Origin: Gammaproteobacteria bacterium
Lineage (GTDB): Bacteria; Pseudomonadota; Gammaproteobacteria; SZUA-140
Assembly (NCBI GenBank): GCA_026982145.1
Contig: JALSHQ010000296.1
Location: forward strand, 1 to 14,564
Length of the DNA: 14,564 nucleotides
Direction: 5' to 3'
Shown: in pieces, positions 7,403-13,973 of the stretch
Numbering within the stretch: position 1 is the first letter of the stretch
Layout of the letters: every line of letters begins with the position of its first letter
Translations under genes and position numbers: made by a program
Notes under the pieces: model-generated
Told to the model about the DNA's origin: nothing
The model's database searches: none
What the model saw: only the letters and a program-made list of their open reading frames with translations

Positions 7403-7660
7403 TCATTTTTCTGTTCGTAATGACTGTTTTTTGCGCCATACGCTCTTCTGCGCAGTGATATATAACGCCTCCACCTTCGCCCTTGCCCAAGGTGTTTTAC
7501 GCAAAAACTTAAGGCTAGACTTTACCGAAGGATCACTAGTAAAACAGCGGATATCGATACGCTTTCCCAACTCATCCCAGCCGTAATACTCCACCAGCCA
7601 GGTCATGATTTTTTCCAGCGTTACGCCGTGCAGTGGATTATTAGCCTGTTGTTCGCTCAT
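7403..7660 (-). CDS. VF530 family (DUF2132) DNA-binding protein
   Basis: The 85-residue protein matches the small VF530 family in its almost invariant core: NNPLHGVTLEKI at 7-18, LVEYYGWDELGKRI at 22-35, then IRCF, DPSVKSSLKFLRKTPWAR and KVEALY. Family members are small helical proteins annotated as DNA-binding; their cellular role is not established as far as I know. The C-terminus (about residues 70-85, KSVWRKKQSLRTEK) is basic and extends past the usual conserved core. The gene has its own extended -10 promoter and a GGAGGG about 11 bases before the ATG. After the TGA stop the same frame stays open for 34 codons with three Cys codons, which may be chance. Confidence 0.88.
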   Translation of the reverse strand: MSEQQANNPLHGVTLEKIMTWLVEYYGWDELGKRIDIRCFTSDPSVKSSLKFLRKTPWARAKVEALYITAQKSVWRKKQSLRTEK

Positions 7661-7711
7661 CAGCAGGTGAGCCCTCCTTTTGTGGTTTCATTGTCGTTAT
7701 TCATTTCTTAT

Positions 7712-7720
7712 ATTATAGCA
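7712..7720 (-). promoter_or_regulatory. Extended -10 promoter for the VF530 gene
   Basis: On the minus strand the gap before the VF530 gene reads TGCTATAAT, a perfect -10 hexamer with the TGn extension. It gives a leader of about 45 bases before the ATG. No good -35 box lies at the normal distance, as expected for extended -10 promoters. The upstream part runs into the 3' end of the transglutaminase-like gene. Confidence 0.5.
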
Positions 7721-7726
7721 CCCAGC

Positions 7727-8320
7727 CTAATCAGAGGCTTGATGCGCAAGTGGGTTAATGTCCGGCAGGTTACGGTAAACCTCATCATACGTTTCATATC
7801 TCTCCAGCACTTCAACTACCACGGGCAACGGCTCCGCCCAGACTTCGGGCAAGTCGGCTTCAAAGGTTGAGTTTAGTGCGAATGCTAGCTGCTCACGCGG
7901 TGGAGAGAACTGCGCATCAACAGCCCTTTTATTGCCACGGGCATCGATGCGGTACCAGCCATGGCTTTTGAGGTGAACTGCATTGAGACCATGCAGGCAA
8001 TAGGGAGCCCCATCACCCTCCACACTCAGCCGCTGATAACACAACCCCGCGGGTATACCATTCGCACGAAGTAGCGCTGCCAGCAGGTGACTCTTGGCGT
8101 AACAATAGCCTGTGCTATGTTGCAATACATCAGAGGCTTTGCATGTCACAGGATTCATATGGTAATCAACACTGTGCTTAATCTTGTCTCGCACCCATTC
8201 AAAACAATTTTGGGCGATTATTTCATCAACCATCGTATTTAATGAAAGCGACTCCGCCAGCGCCATAATATCTGGGTGTTCCCAGTTGATATATTTAGAC
8301 GACGTGAGGTATCGCTTCAT
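7727..8320 (-). CDS. Transglutaminase-like (cysteine protease fold) domain protein
   Basis: The 197-residue protein is mostly one transglutaminase-like domain. The likely catalytic residues are visible in order: Cys73 in HSTGYCYAKSHLL, His110 in CLHGLNAVHL and Asp126 in WYRIDARGNK. The segment ALLRANGIPAGLCYQR at 82-97 is the usual strand after the nucleophile helix. Proteins of this type include proteases, peptidases and amidases acting on peptides, and no substrate can be read here. No signal peptide is seen, so it probably acts in the cytoplasm. AGGGGG lies 8 bases before the ATG. It lies between tag and the VF530 gene on the same strand and could share a transcript with tag, which is 60 bases upstream. 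Confidence 0.8.
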   Translation of the reverse strand: MKRYLTSSKYINWEHPDIMALAESLSLNTMVDEIIAQNCFEWVRDKIKHSVDYHMNPVTCKASDVLQHSTGYCYAKSHLLAALLRANGIPAGLCYQRLSVEGDGAPYCLHGLNAVHLKSHGWYRIDARGNKRAVDAQFSPPREQLAFALNSTFEADLPEVWAEPLPVVVEVLERYETYDEVYRNLPDINPLAHQASD

Positions 8321-8380
8321 GACTTAAACCCCCTAAGCACTCCTGCCGTTCATTCAACCTCGTGACTAAAACCTGCGCTA

Positions 8381-8944
8381 TCAACGCTTCACCTCGTCAT
8401 ATCGGAAGCATGAAACGAGGTGGTCATTCACCATGCCCACCGCTTGCATATAAGCATAACAGGTGGTCGGCCCGACAAACTTGAACCCTTTTTTCTTCAG
8501 CGCCTTGCTCATCGCCTCTGCCACTGGCGTGATCGCCGGAACATTCGACATCTTCTTCCAGCGGTTTTCGATCGGCTTGCCATCCACAAAAGACCAAATA
8601 TAAGCATCAAAACTGCCATGCTCTTTTTGCACCGCCAGAAAACATTTTGCATTCTCTACCGCGGCATTCACTTTTAGCCTATTTCTCACAATGGCGGGGT
8701 TTTGTAGCAGCTTTTCTTTTTTTGCTTCGGAATAGCGCGCTATTTTTCGCGCATCAAAGTGATCAAACGCCTTAAGGTAGCCCGCCCGTTTTTGAAGAAT
8801 GGTCACCCAGCTTAACCCTGTCTGCGCCCCTTCGAGAATCAACATTTCAAACAGAAGGCGGTCATCATGCACCGGCACACCCCACTCTTCATCGTGGTAT
8901 ATCGTTTCTAACGGGTTTGAATTTGCCCAGTCACATCGTTTCAT
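8381..8944 (-). CDS. tag: DNA-3-methyladenine glycosylase I
   Basis: Tag removes 3-methyladenine from alkylated DNA as the first step of base excision repair. The 187-residue length is that of the E. coli enzyme. It starts MKRCDWANSNPLETIYHDEEWG, with Cys4 and His17 as the first two zinc ligands and His175 and Cys179 as the second pair in NDHLVSCF. Glu38, the base-contacting acidic residue of E. coli Tag, is present, as is Trp46 in QTGLSWVTIL. All hallmark residues are intact, so the enzyme should be active. AAGGA lies 9 bases before the ATG. The gene is divergent from the broken glutathione transferase gene. Confidence 0.96.
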   Translation of the reverse strand: MKRCDWANSNPLETIYHDEEWGVPVHDDRLLFEMLILEGAQTGLSWVTILQKRAGYLKAFDHFDARKIARYSEAKKEKLLQNPAIVRNRLKVNAAVENAKCFLAVQKEHGSFDAYIWSFVDGKPIENRWKKMSNVPAITPVAEAMSKALKKKGFKFVGPTTCYAYMQAVGMVNDHLVSCFRYDEVKR

Positions 8945-9123
8945 TAGTTACCATCCTTATTAGTCTGTTAGCCATTCTGGCCTACAACCCTAAATATAGA
9001 CTGCCGACGCAATAGCCATCTGATTGCCCAAAATGCTACCATGTTTTATTCGCCGATATTCATCCTAACATTAAAGAAAGTAGTATCAGACTAGGGTTCA
9101 TTGATTCACTGGAGGCGCACAGC

Positions 9124-9620
9124 ATGGCGGTTTTAATTCGAGGGGAATTGAAAACCCATTGGCAAGCCGTCCGCTCGCAGGCTGCGATATATCGTCAAGA
9201 ATCCCGTACCTTTCAGCAATTGACTGGTGTGGATAACACACTTGAACTTGGCTTTGAAGCTAACCGCTACCATCTCTATGCCGGGTACGGAGACCCTTGG
9301 AGCCACGTGTGTTGATGGTACATGCACTTAAGGGTTTGCAGCATGTTGTTCCACTGATCATTATTGACCCAGTATTAGCTGATGAAGGATGGCAGTACCG
9401 CGTATTTAATGAACTTACCCCCGGTGCTGATAACCCTTGGAAGCCGCTTCACGAGCGCTATACTTCAACTGACCCATTATTTACAGGTCGGGTCACTGTT
9501 CCTCTGCTTTGGGACAGTAAAACTAAAAAAATCATCAATAATGACTCCCAAGATATCACTATGTTAACGTTCAAATCTGCCAAGTTAATCACCGACTGCG
9601 TTAACCTAGCCCACCCCTAA
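9124..9620 (+). pseudogene. Broken glutathione transferase of the glutathionyl-hydroquinone reductase (YqjG/Xi) type
   Basis: Two frames together resemble the N-terminal half of glutathionyl-hydroquinone reductases. Frame one (9124-9315) ends FEANRYHLYAGYGDPWSH then V-C-stop. Frame two (from about 9304) continues RVLMVHALKGLQ and includes GWQYRVFNE, Y-x-S-x-DPLFTGRVTVPLLWD and IINNDSQDI. One added base after position 9306 joins them as PWSHRVLMVHALKGL, close to the family's CPWAHRTLIVRKLKGL. A stop at 9618-9620 cuts off the whole C-terminal helical domain (family length is about 320 residues). The catalytic Cys before PWAH is Asp here. The ribosome binding site is still strong (GGAGG at 9111-9115, 8 bases before the ATG). 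The gene is best read as decayed, although the Cys change could predate decay. A sequencing error could explain the frameshift but not the missing domain. Confidence 0.8.
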
Positions 9621-9638
9621 TATGAACATCTTTCAAAG

Positions 9639-9665
9639 TGTCACAAAAGCTGTCACTTATGACAG
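9639..9665. repeat. Three TGTCA half-sites, including a CTGTCA/TGACAG inverted repeat
   Basis: TGTCA occurs at 9639 and again at 9651, and its complement TGACA at 9660. The last two form an exact 6-bp dyad with the 4-base spacer CTTA (9650-9665). The cluster lies between the 3' ends of the broken transferase gene and the YafY-type regulator gene. It could be a leftover operator or a weak hairpin; no T-run follows. Confidence 0.3.
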
Positions 9666-9773
9666 GTCAGGCCGAGCATTGCCCTCATCCGCATTGAATA
9701 TATGGCTAGTTGAACGACTGGTATGGGCGCTGAGCTCTATCACTTTTCTATTTTTCTCCACTATATACGGCTC

Positions 9774-10454
9774 CTATGTATCACAAACCGTGCGTAAATA
9801 GTCCTGCAATGTCTGCCCCGGTTGTAACTCATAGATTACTTCGAGTAGCGTCACATGCGTCATCCTGTCCAGCCTGAAATTCCGAAATTCACCGCGCAGT
9901 TCACACCACGCCGTCAACGTCCACACTTTACCCCAATAGAACAGCCCCAGCGGGTGCACTTTACGGCTTGATGACTGACTATCTTCCCGTTTGTAATTGA
10001 ACTCGACCTTCTGTAATGATTTAATGCCTGTACGTAACAGTTGCAACCGTTTCGAGACACGCGGATCAATCCCGAAATCCGGCACCAATACGTCATCACG
10101 CAGCAGTTCACCACGCAGGTGCTCCGGCACCGCAGATTCGATTTTGATCATCGCCTGAGTCGCGGCACTTGCCAACCCCTGATCTGTCCACGCCTGTACC
10201 ATGCGTGCGCCGATCAGCAGTGCAGATAGCTCCTCTTCAGTAAACATCAATGGCGGCAGGTGAAAACCAGGCAATAGACGATAGCCACTGCCAGCTTCAC
10301 TTGAAATCGGCACCCCAGAGAGCGACAGGTCTTGCATGTCGCGGTAGATGGTACGCACTGAGACCTCAAGTGCGGTTGCTATTTCATGTGCGGTGACGAC
10401 ACGATCGCGCCGCAGGAGCTGAATAATTTGAAAGAGTCGGTCGGCGCGGCGCAC
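9774..10454 (-). CDS. YafY-type transcriptional regulator (HTH + WYL domain)
   Basis: The 226-residue protein has an N-terminal winged helix-turn-helix at about 1-60, with recognition helix VSVRTIYRDMQDL at 31-43 and the wing EAGSGYRL. A WYL-type sensing domain follows at about 145-205, marked by HPLGLFYWGKVWTL and ending RNFRLDRM. The WYL triplet itself is not conserved here (VWTL). WYL regulators sense small ligands or nucleic acids and control nearby genes, stress responses or defence genes; no target can be named. The start is GTG at 10454 with a stop codon two codons upstream in frame, so no longer N-terminus is possible. An 8-bp inverted repeat lies just before the start. It is last in the run VOC, DUF2461, regulator. 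Confidence 0.88.
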   Translation of the reverse strand: MRRADRLFQIIQLLRRDRVVTAHEIATALEVSVRTIYRDMQDLSLSGVPISSEAGSGYRLLPGFHLPPLMFTEEELSALLIGARMVQAWTDQGLASAATQAMIKIESAVPEHLRGELLRDDVLVPDFGIDPRVSKRLQLLRTGIKSLQKVEFNYKREDSQSSSRKVHPLGLFYWGKVWTLTAWCELRGEFRNFRLDRMTHVTLLEVIYELQPGQTLQDYLRTVCDT

Positions 10455-10456
10455 TG

Positions 10457-10476
10457 TTTAATGACGCCTCATTAAA
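10457..10476 (-). promoter_or_regulatory. Perfect 8-bp inverted repeat over the regulator's ribosome binding site
   Basis: TTTAATGA and TCATTAAA are exact inverted arms around a 4-base centre. The repeat ends two bases before the GTG start of the YafY-type regulator. On the minus strand the only Shine-Dalgarno-like bases (GAGGCG) fall in the arm end and centre of the dyad. Either the regulator binds here and represses itself, or the RNA hairpin limits translation. The repeat is certain; its role is inference. Confidence 0.5.
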
Positions 10477-10485
10477 CCCGCCCAC

Positions 10486-10507
10486 CATTCCGGCCTGCGC
10501 CGGGATG
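10486..10507 (-). terminator. GC-rich hairpin between the DUF2461 and regulator genes
   Basis: CATTCCGGC and GCCGGGATG pair over 9 bp (one G-T type pair) around a 4-base loop. It lies just after the DUF2461 stop. No T-run follows on the minus strand, so it may be an RNA-stability or partial termination element and not a full terminator. Confidence 0.3.
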
Positions 10508-10527
10508 AGACTATAAATGATAGCCCG

Positions 10528-11217
10528 TCAATCAAACGGCAACTCCAGTGCATTGCATAGAAAGCGCATGTAAGGCGTGGCATCGGCAAAGCATTTCATC
10601 ATTGCCGGTTTCAATTTTTTTGAGCAAGCGAGCGCCATGTCAAAATCATGAATCGCAATAAAGTCTTTGCGCCGCAGATCTTCGATCATCGGGTGATCTT
10701 TGCTAACCCCTCGCGGCGAGGTCTTTAATGATGCGCCACTGATGCGATACTGTTTTTTAAACGGCATATGATCTCGCACTTGAATCCATTCACTCTCCCT
10801 TTCAATAATCCGCGCACGAATTTTGGCAAGCGATGGTGCATCTGGCCGCCAGATGCCAGCACCCAAAAAGCACTCACGTGATGAGAGATGCAGATAATAG
10901 CCGGGCGCATGCACATCTTTACCCTGAGCGTGGCGAAATTGAATGCCAATATTAGTTTTGTATGGGGTTTTATCTTTGCCAAAGCGAACATCGCGGTGTA
11001 TGCGCATCAGCGATCCACCAACCTTTTTGGGGAGCGCGGCAAAATGGGGGGATAGATGTGGCAGTTCCGCTGCCACATCTGTAATCAAGCGCAGCGCAGG
11101 CTCACGCACACATCCTTCATAAAACGCCTTATGCTCATGAAACCACTCGCGCTGGTTGTTATCCGCAAGTCGATCAAGAAAATCAAAAGTGCCTTCGTTG
11201 AAGTATCCGCCTGCCAT
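10528..11217 (-). CDS. DUF2461 domain protein (TIGR02453 family)
   Basis: The 229-residue protein covers the usual length of the DUF2461 family. Conserved features are the opening FLDRLADNNQREWFHEHK, the central LMRIHRDVRFGKDKTPYKTN at about 70-89, and GYYLHLSSRECFLGAGIWRP at about 106-125. The family is widespread in bacteria and its biochemical role is not known to me. No signal peptide or membrane helix is seen, so it is probably cytoplasmic. Its ATG comes 10 bases after the stop of the VOC gene, so the two are very likely co-transcribed. AAAGG and GAGG lie just upstream of the start. Confidence 0.9.
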   Translation of the reverse strand: MAGGYFNEGTFDFLDRLADNNQREWFHEHKAFYEGCVREPALRLITDVAAELPHLSPHFAALPKKVGGSLMRIHRDVRFGKDKTPYKTNIGIQFRHAQGKDVHAPGYYLHLSSRECFLGAGIWRPDAPSLAKIRARIIERESEWIQVRDHMPFKKQYRISGASLKTSPRGVSKDHPMIEDLRRKDFIAIHDFDMALACSKKLKPAMMKCFADATPYMRFLCNALELPFD

Positions 11218-11227
11218 GCCTCAGCCT

Positions 11228-11611
11228 TTATTTTTCATATGAGATCAGAGAGAGCATAGCGCCCTGAGGATCTTTTATCACACAAAACCGACCCACATCA
11301 GGGATATCCTGTAGCGGCACACAGACCTTGCCACCCAGCGCTTCCGCTTTTGCCGCGCTGGCATCGGCATCTTCAACGGTGACATAACCACCCCACATCG
11401 GCGGCATCTCGCCCGCTTCGGCCGGGGTCTTCATGATGCCACCAATCTCATCACCATTCGCTTTTAAGGTGGTGTAGTCCATGCCGCCACAGGTGATATC
11501 GTCCATCTGCCAGCCAAACAGTTCGCTGTAAAACTGTTTGGCTGCGGTGACATCATTGGTCAGCAGCTCGTTCCAGCTAAAATAGCCCAGCTTTTTTGTT
11601 ATTTCGCTCAT
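11228..11611 (-). CDS. VOC family protein (glyoxalase/bleomycin-resistance fold)
   Basis: The 127-residue protein is one VOC unit made of two beta-alpha-beta-beta-beta modules. It begins KLGYFSWNELLTNDVTAAKQFYSELFGW, the typical opening of Cfp30B-like VOC proteins, and ends GRFCVIKDPQGAMLSLISY, the typical closing strand. The usual His/Glu metal ligands are not all evident (Glu15 is present and the last-strand Glu is replaced), so enzyme activity is uncertain. Members include glyoxalases, dioxygenases and resistance proteins. GGAG lies 8 bases before the ATG. It is the first gene of the probable VOC-DUF2461-regulator transcript, and a long inverted repeat lies about 55 bases upstream. Confidence 0.9.
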   Translation of the reverse strand: MSEITKKLGYFSWNELLTNDVTAAKQFYSELFGWQMDDITCGGMDYTTLKANGDEIGGIMKTPAEAGEMPPMWGGYVTVEDADASAAKAEALGGKVCVPLQDIPDVGRFCVIKDPQGAMLSLISYEK

Positions 11612-11662
11612 TGTGCATCTCCATCTGATAAATTAAAAACCTCAAGAGATGACAATGTAGCA

Positions 11663-11694
11663 GAGCACTACTGACAGCATGATGTCAGTAGCTC
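11663..11694. promoter_or_regulatory. Long inverted repeat upstream of the VOC gene
   Basis: CTACTGACA (11668-11676) and TGTCAGTAG (11683-11691) are perfect 9-bp inverted arms with a 6-base spacer, extended by GAG and CTC across a 2-base bulge. It ends about 55 bases before the VOC start codon. On either strand it lacks the T-run expected 3' of a terminator (six A follow on the plus strand), so an operator for the VOC-DUF2461-regulator unit is the better reading. Confidence 0.45.
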
Positions 11695-12134
11695 AAAAAA
11701 CAGTAAATTTTCACGCTAGATCACTCGCATGGCAATAACGGGATTAAGGCTTGATGAAATCAAAATAGATTTTATTGATAAGATCGCATGATGGTGCTGA
11801 TTGAAATGCACTCGACCCAGTTTAGAACTAAGTCAAACACAGCTTGAAAATCGCTCCCCCTCAACCAATTCCCAAGCCATGCCCGACCAAGTGAGGCTAT
11901 TCTACCTAATATTGGCTAAAACAGTACAGTCTTTATGCATAATAATTTCAGGTTATTGCCTGTAAAATTTAACACAGTAACGCCCCTGAGTTGCCTAGCA
12001 GCACACTGAACCTCAAGCCTTAAATGCAGCGGCATGCTAATTCACTTGTGCCAACATCATGGCTTGGTATCGAGCGGAAAAATAGCAACAGCAGTCGCCG
12101 CAAACACCCCAATTTAAAACAATCACTTAGCAGA

Positions 12135-12149
12135 TTTGTGCCGCACAAA
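12135..12149. promoter_or_regulatory. 15-bp palindrome TTTGTGCCGCACAAA
   Basis: TTTGTGC and GCACAAA are exact inverted arms around a single central C, about 200 bases before the transglutaminase-like membrane gene. It looks like a repressor or activator half-site pair but matches no family site I recognise. Confidence 0.3.
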
Positions 12150-12350
12150 ATAACACTTCGACAAGCTATAAATCAGAGGTCCCTAATTATTTACCGGCAT
12201 GGGCCACATCAACCCTTAGATTCCATCGTTCTTCTGTAAAAATCCCGCATTAAAAAAGCATCTTATCAGCCGAATTATTTTAAGTTTTAATTCAGTTTTG
12301 GGGGATAGACTTTTCACTGTCCACTCAATAAAACAATTAATGGCCAGCAG

Positions 12351-13973
12351 ATGAGCAAAAAAATTAGCCCACCAGCACGAGATTTAAGAGACTACACCTT
12401 TGTGTTGCTCGTCATTTCGTTACTGCTAAGTGCATGGAGCATCATGGCCTACAAGCTCTATGTGCTTGACTATCCATTGGCGGGGCTTATCCCCACGATC
12501 AGTTACAAGGTGGATGTCAATATTGACACGACCGGTCATGGCGATGATATTTCTGTGAGTACCTTCCTCCCTCGCAGCGATAGCCGTCAGCATATTTCTG
12601 AAGAAGAGAATGCCTCGGGGCTGTTTAACCTCAGCATTGAAAATAACCCACTCAACCGAATTGCACGCTGGAAGGCTGAAAGTGTTCAGGGGAGACAAAG
12701 CCTTCGCTACTCCTACTCAGTGGAAGCCAAACACTTCCGCTACGCCATTCCTTCGGAGATGGCGATCCCACCCAGTTACCCAGAAGATCTCCAGCACTAT
12801 CTACAGGAAGAACCCGGCATTCAGGTCAATGATCCGCTGATTGAAGAGACGCTACAGCAGCTCTTCCCCAACGGCTCGGGCACCCTGCTCAATGCGGTGA
12901 CGACGATCCACCGCCACCTGCAAGACAACTTCGAAAATAAGAATTTTTCTGGCTTTACCGATGCGATCACGGCACTAAAGCTGGGTGAGGCAAGCTGTAA
13001 CGGCAAGAGCCGCCTGTTCCTTGCACTCGCCCGTAAGCTCAATATCCCCGCACGGCTGGTCGGTGGTTTAATCATGCAGTCTGGTAGTAAACGCACCTCT
13101 CACCAGTGGGTAGAGCTCTATATCGCAGGCCACTGGGTGCCTTTCGACACCATCAATGACCATTTTGCCGACATTCCAGCCAACTACCTCACCCTCTACT
13201 ATGGGGATCTGGTGCTGTTTAAACACACCTCCAACATTAATTTTAACTACTCATTCAACATGATCAAACGGCTGGTGCCAAAGCGTGAAGCACTCGAATC
13301 GCTTGATCAGTCTGGCTTTAACATCTTCAACCTCTACACCATCTTTGAACAGGTGGGGATTCCACAAGAGCTGTTAAAAATTATTTTGATGATCCCACTC
13401 GGCGCATTGGTGGTGGTGATCTTCCGCAATGTTATTGGCATTCAAACCTTCGGCACATTTCTTCCTGCACTGATTGCAGCTGCAGCGCGCGAGACCGGCC
13501 TACTATGGGGGGCTATCGGTTTTGTATTAATTATTCTGATCTCATCAGCCGTGCGCAAACTGCTCGACTGGTTGCAGCTGCTGCACTCCCCCAAAATGGC
13601 CATCATGCTCAGCACCGTCGTGATCGTCATGATGGCGATGACCGTCATCAGTGTTCATTTTGGCATGTTTGCGCTGGCGCATGTCTCCCTCTTCCCCATC
13701 GCCATCCTTGCGATTACAGCAGAGCGCTTTGCCATCATCGAATCAGAACAGGGTTCATTAGAAGCATTCCGCATCACCGCGTGGACACTACTGGTGATCA
13801 GCGCCTGCTACGTGGTAATGGACTCACTCTTTTTGCAGAGCATGATCCTCGCTTTTCCTGAGCTGCTACTCGTTGTGATCGCACTCAATTTATGGCTGGG
13901 CAAGTGGGTGGGGATGCGGGTCACAGAGTTCATCCGCTTTCGAAAAATCATCTTCTCACAGGAGGCGAAGTGA
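12351..13973 (+). CDS. Membrane-anchored transglutaminase-like protein with C-terminal 7TM-type region
   Basis: The 540-residue protein has one N-terminal helix (about 15-33), a periplasmic region to about 340 and a multi-helix membrane region at 341-522. It matches the family named 'inactive transglutaminase fused to 7 transmembrane helices'. The transglutaminase part spans about 175-270: GEASCNGKSRLFLALARKLN holds Cys216, TSHQWVELY holds His251 and WVPFDTIND holds Asp266, so the Cys-His-Asp triad seems intact despite the family name. The loop VIGIQTFGTFLPALIAAA at 361-378 is typical of the membrane part. The next gene encodes its usual partner, an ATP-grasp ligase, coupled through TGATG. 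I infer joint work on envelope peptides or a peptide tag. The ribosome binding site is weak, and a 4-codon frame at 12340-12354 overlaps the start as ATGA. A retropepsin-like protease often found with the pair is not seen upstream. Confidence 0.85.
   Translation: MSKKISPPARDLRDYTFVLLVISLLLSAWSIMAYKLYVLDYPLAGLIPTISYKVDVNIDTTGHGDDISVSTFLPRSDSRQHISEEENASGLFNLSIENNPLNRIARWKAESVQGRQSLRYSYSVEAKHFRYAIPSEMAIPPSYPEDLQHYLQEEPGIQVNDPLIEETLQQLFPNGSGTLLNAVTTIHRHLQDNFENKNFSGFTDAITALKLGEASCNGKSRLFLALARKLNIPARLVGGLIMQSGSKRTSHQWVELYIAGHWVPFDTINDHFADIPANYLTLYYGDLVLFKHTSNINFNYSFNMIKRLVPKREALESLDQSGFNIFNLYTIFEQVGIPQELLKIILMIPLGALVVVIFRNVIGIQTFGTFLPALIAAAARETGLLWGAIGFVLIILISSAVRKLLDWLQLLHSPKMAIMLSTVVIVMMAMTVISVHFGMFALAHVSLFPIAILAITAERFAIIESEQGSLEAFRITAWTLLVISACYVVMDSLFLQSMILAFPELLLVVIALNLWLGKWVGMRVTEFIRFRKIIFSQEAK

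Larger units (their letters stand above)
11612..12350. other. Long non-coding gap with scattered palindromes
   Basis: These 740 bases separate the divergent VOC gene and the transglutaminase-like membrane gene and look more AT-rich than the genes. I see no tRNA, no convincing coding frame and no mobile-element ends. Visible structure is the inverted repeat at 11663-11694, TTGAT-GAA-ATCAA at 11751-11763, a 15-bp palindrome at 12135-12149 and an AT-rich 6-bp stem at 12272-12293. Both flanking promoters should be here, and a small RNA cannot be excluded by eye. A frame at 12024-12239 was judged not to be a gene. Confidence 0.5.

Noticed and set aside
7255..7458. 67-residue plus-strand frame with a hydrophobic segment
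   Set aside because: It overlaps the end of the VF530 gene, has no ribosome binding site and looks antisense.
11751..11763. FNR-like site TTGAT-GAA-ATCAA
   Set aside because: The spacer is 3 bases, but FNR sites need 4, and no promoter is evident next to it.
12024..12239. 71-residue frame in the long gap
   Set aside because: No ribosome binding site, no recognisable domain and irregular composition.
13505..13861. 118-residue plus-strand frame
   Set aside because: It lies wholly inside the transglutaminase-like gene in another frame, with no start signals.
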